Positions 63,921-64,000 of a stretch of DNA of 64,000 bases are shown piece by piece. Every line of letters begins with the position of its first letter. Positions within the stretch are counted from its first letter, which is position 1. This DNA comes from G965233625 sp965233625 (GTDB lineage: Bacteria > Planctomycetota > Planctomycetia > Pirellulales > Pirellulaceae). The stretch covers positions 5,394,001 through 5,458,000 of the forward strand of contig OZ247499.1 in assembly GCA_965233625.1 (NCBI GenBank), written 5' to 3'. Below the pieces are notes generated by a model. The model did no database searches, was not told the DNA's origin, and worked only from the letters and a program-made list of their open reading frames with translations. A program made the position numbers and the translations under genes.

Positions 63921-64000
63921 GGCGTTGCGTTCAATGCAGAAGGAGGCTCGCGCCGGGTCTCTGGGGCTGATTCCGTGACGGGCGCCGGCAGCTTGCCGCC
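63917..64000 (-). CDS. C-terminal end of an upstream coding frame (partial)
   Basis: The minus strand from 64000 reads GGKLPAPVTESAPETRREPP then SALNATP and a TGA at 63919-63917, overlapping the GTG of the hydrolase gene. It could be the Pro/Glu-rich end of a gene outside the window. Only 27 codons are seen, so this is tentative. Confidence 0.35.
   Translation of the reverse strand, partial: GGKLPAPVTESAPETRREPPSALNATP

Overview
The window is chromosomal DNA of a planctomycete (Planctomycetota). The evidence is family content: a DUF1553 protein tail, a DUF1559 protein with a pilin-type N-terminus, a TIGR02996 (planctomycete/Leptospira repeat-companion) protein, many short lipoproteins, and a MoxR/DUF58/vWA cluster of planctomycete style. 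Housekeeping genes (tex, lexA, hemH, ppa, def-fmt, murB, tRNA-Glu) show ordinary chromosome rather than a plasmid or prophage. I cannot name a genus.

Layout. 1-2.3 kb: DUF1553 tail, a CAP-domain protein and an acyl desaturase. 2.4-10.3 kb: tex, then a 1253-aa ammonium-transporter/hybrid-histidine-kinase fusion facing a soluble histidine kinase and an HTH-REC response regulator. 11-19 kb: a lipoprotein, lexA with a candidate operator, a TadG-like vWA protein, a GDG-repeat TIGR02996 gene preceded by a decayed copy of itself, a SMI1/KNR4 protein and a large periplasmic TPR-like protein. 19.4-24.9 kb: SGNH hydrolase, hemH, tRNA-Glu, a lipoprotein, ppa, fmt and def. 25-26.9 kb: an IS110-family element sitting inside two nested inverted repeats. 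26.9-33.2 kb: a three-module secreted protein, a membrane spermidine-synthase-like protein, a putative toroid-fold secreted enzyme and a membrane protein.

33.4-49.2 kb is a long same-strand cluster: squalene-cyclase-like repeat protein, BatA-type vWA protein, second vWA membrane protein, a DUF4175-like membrane protein, a 1481-aa coiled-coil protein with GEGQG repeats, MoxR AAA ATPase and DUF58 protein. Family knowledge suggests the MoxR ATPase and the vWA/DUF58 partners form one envelope-associated assembly or maturation machine; the giant repetitive protein is translationally coupled to its predecessor and is the least explained member.

49.3-64 kb: a TAXI-type binding protein without a permease coupled to a lipoprotein, an AspT/YidE-type transporter, a WD40-like membrane protein whose start abuts a 46-bp stub of a second lexA 3' end, a DUF3299-like protein, a HEAT-like membrane protein, an FtsQ/POTRA-like protein next to murB, small lipoproteins, an SDR reductase, a DUF1559 gene with terminator, and an alpha/beta hydrolase.

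A family of imperfect palindromes (terminal motif AACCCGAAGCGCGA) recurs at 19.2, 19.35, 25.1, 26.8, 40.2 and 58.2 kb. The most noteworthy signals are the IS110 element with a possible bridge RNA nested in such repeats, the ammonium sensor kinase, the lexA stub, the GDG pseudogene, and a tRNA-Glu whose leader and trailer form a perfect 13-bp stem.
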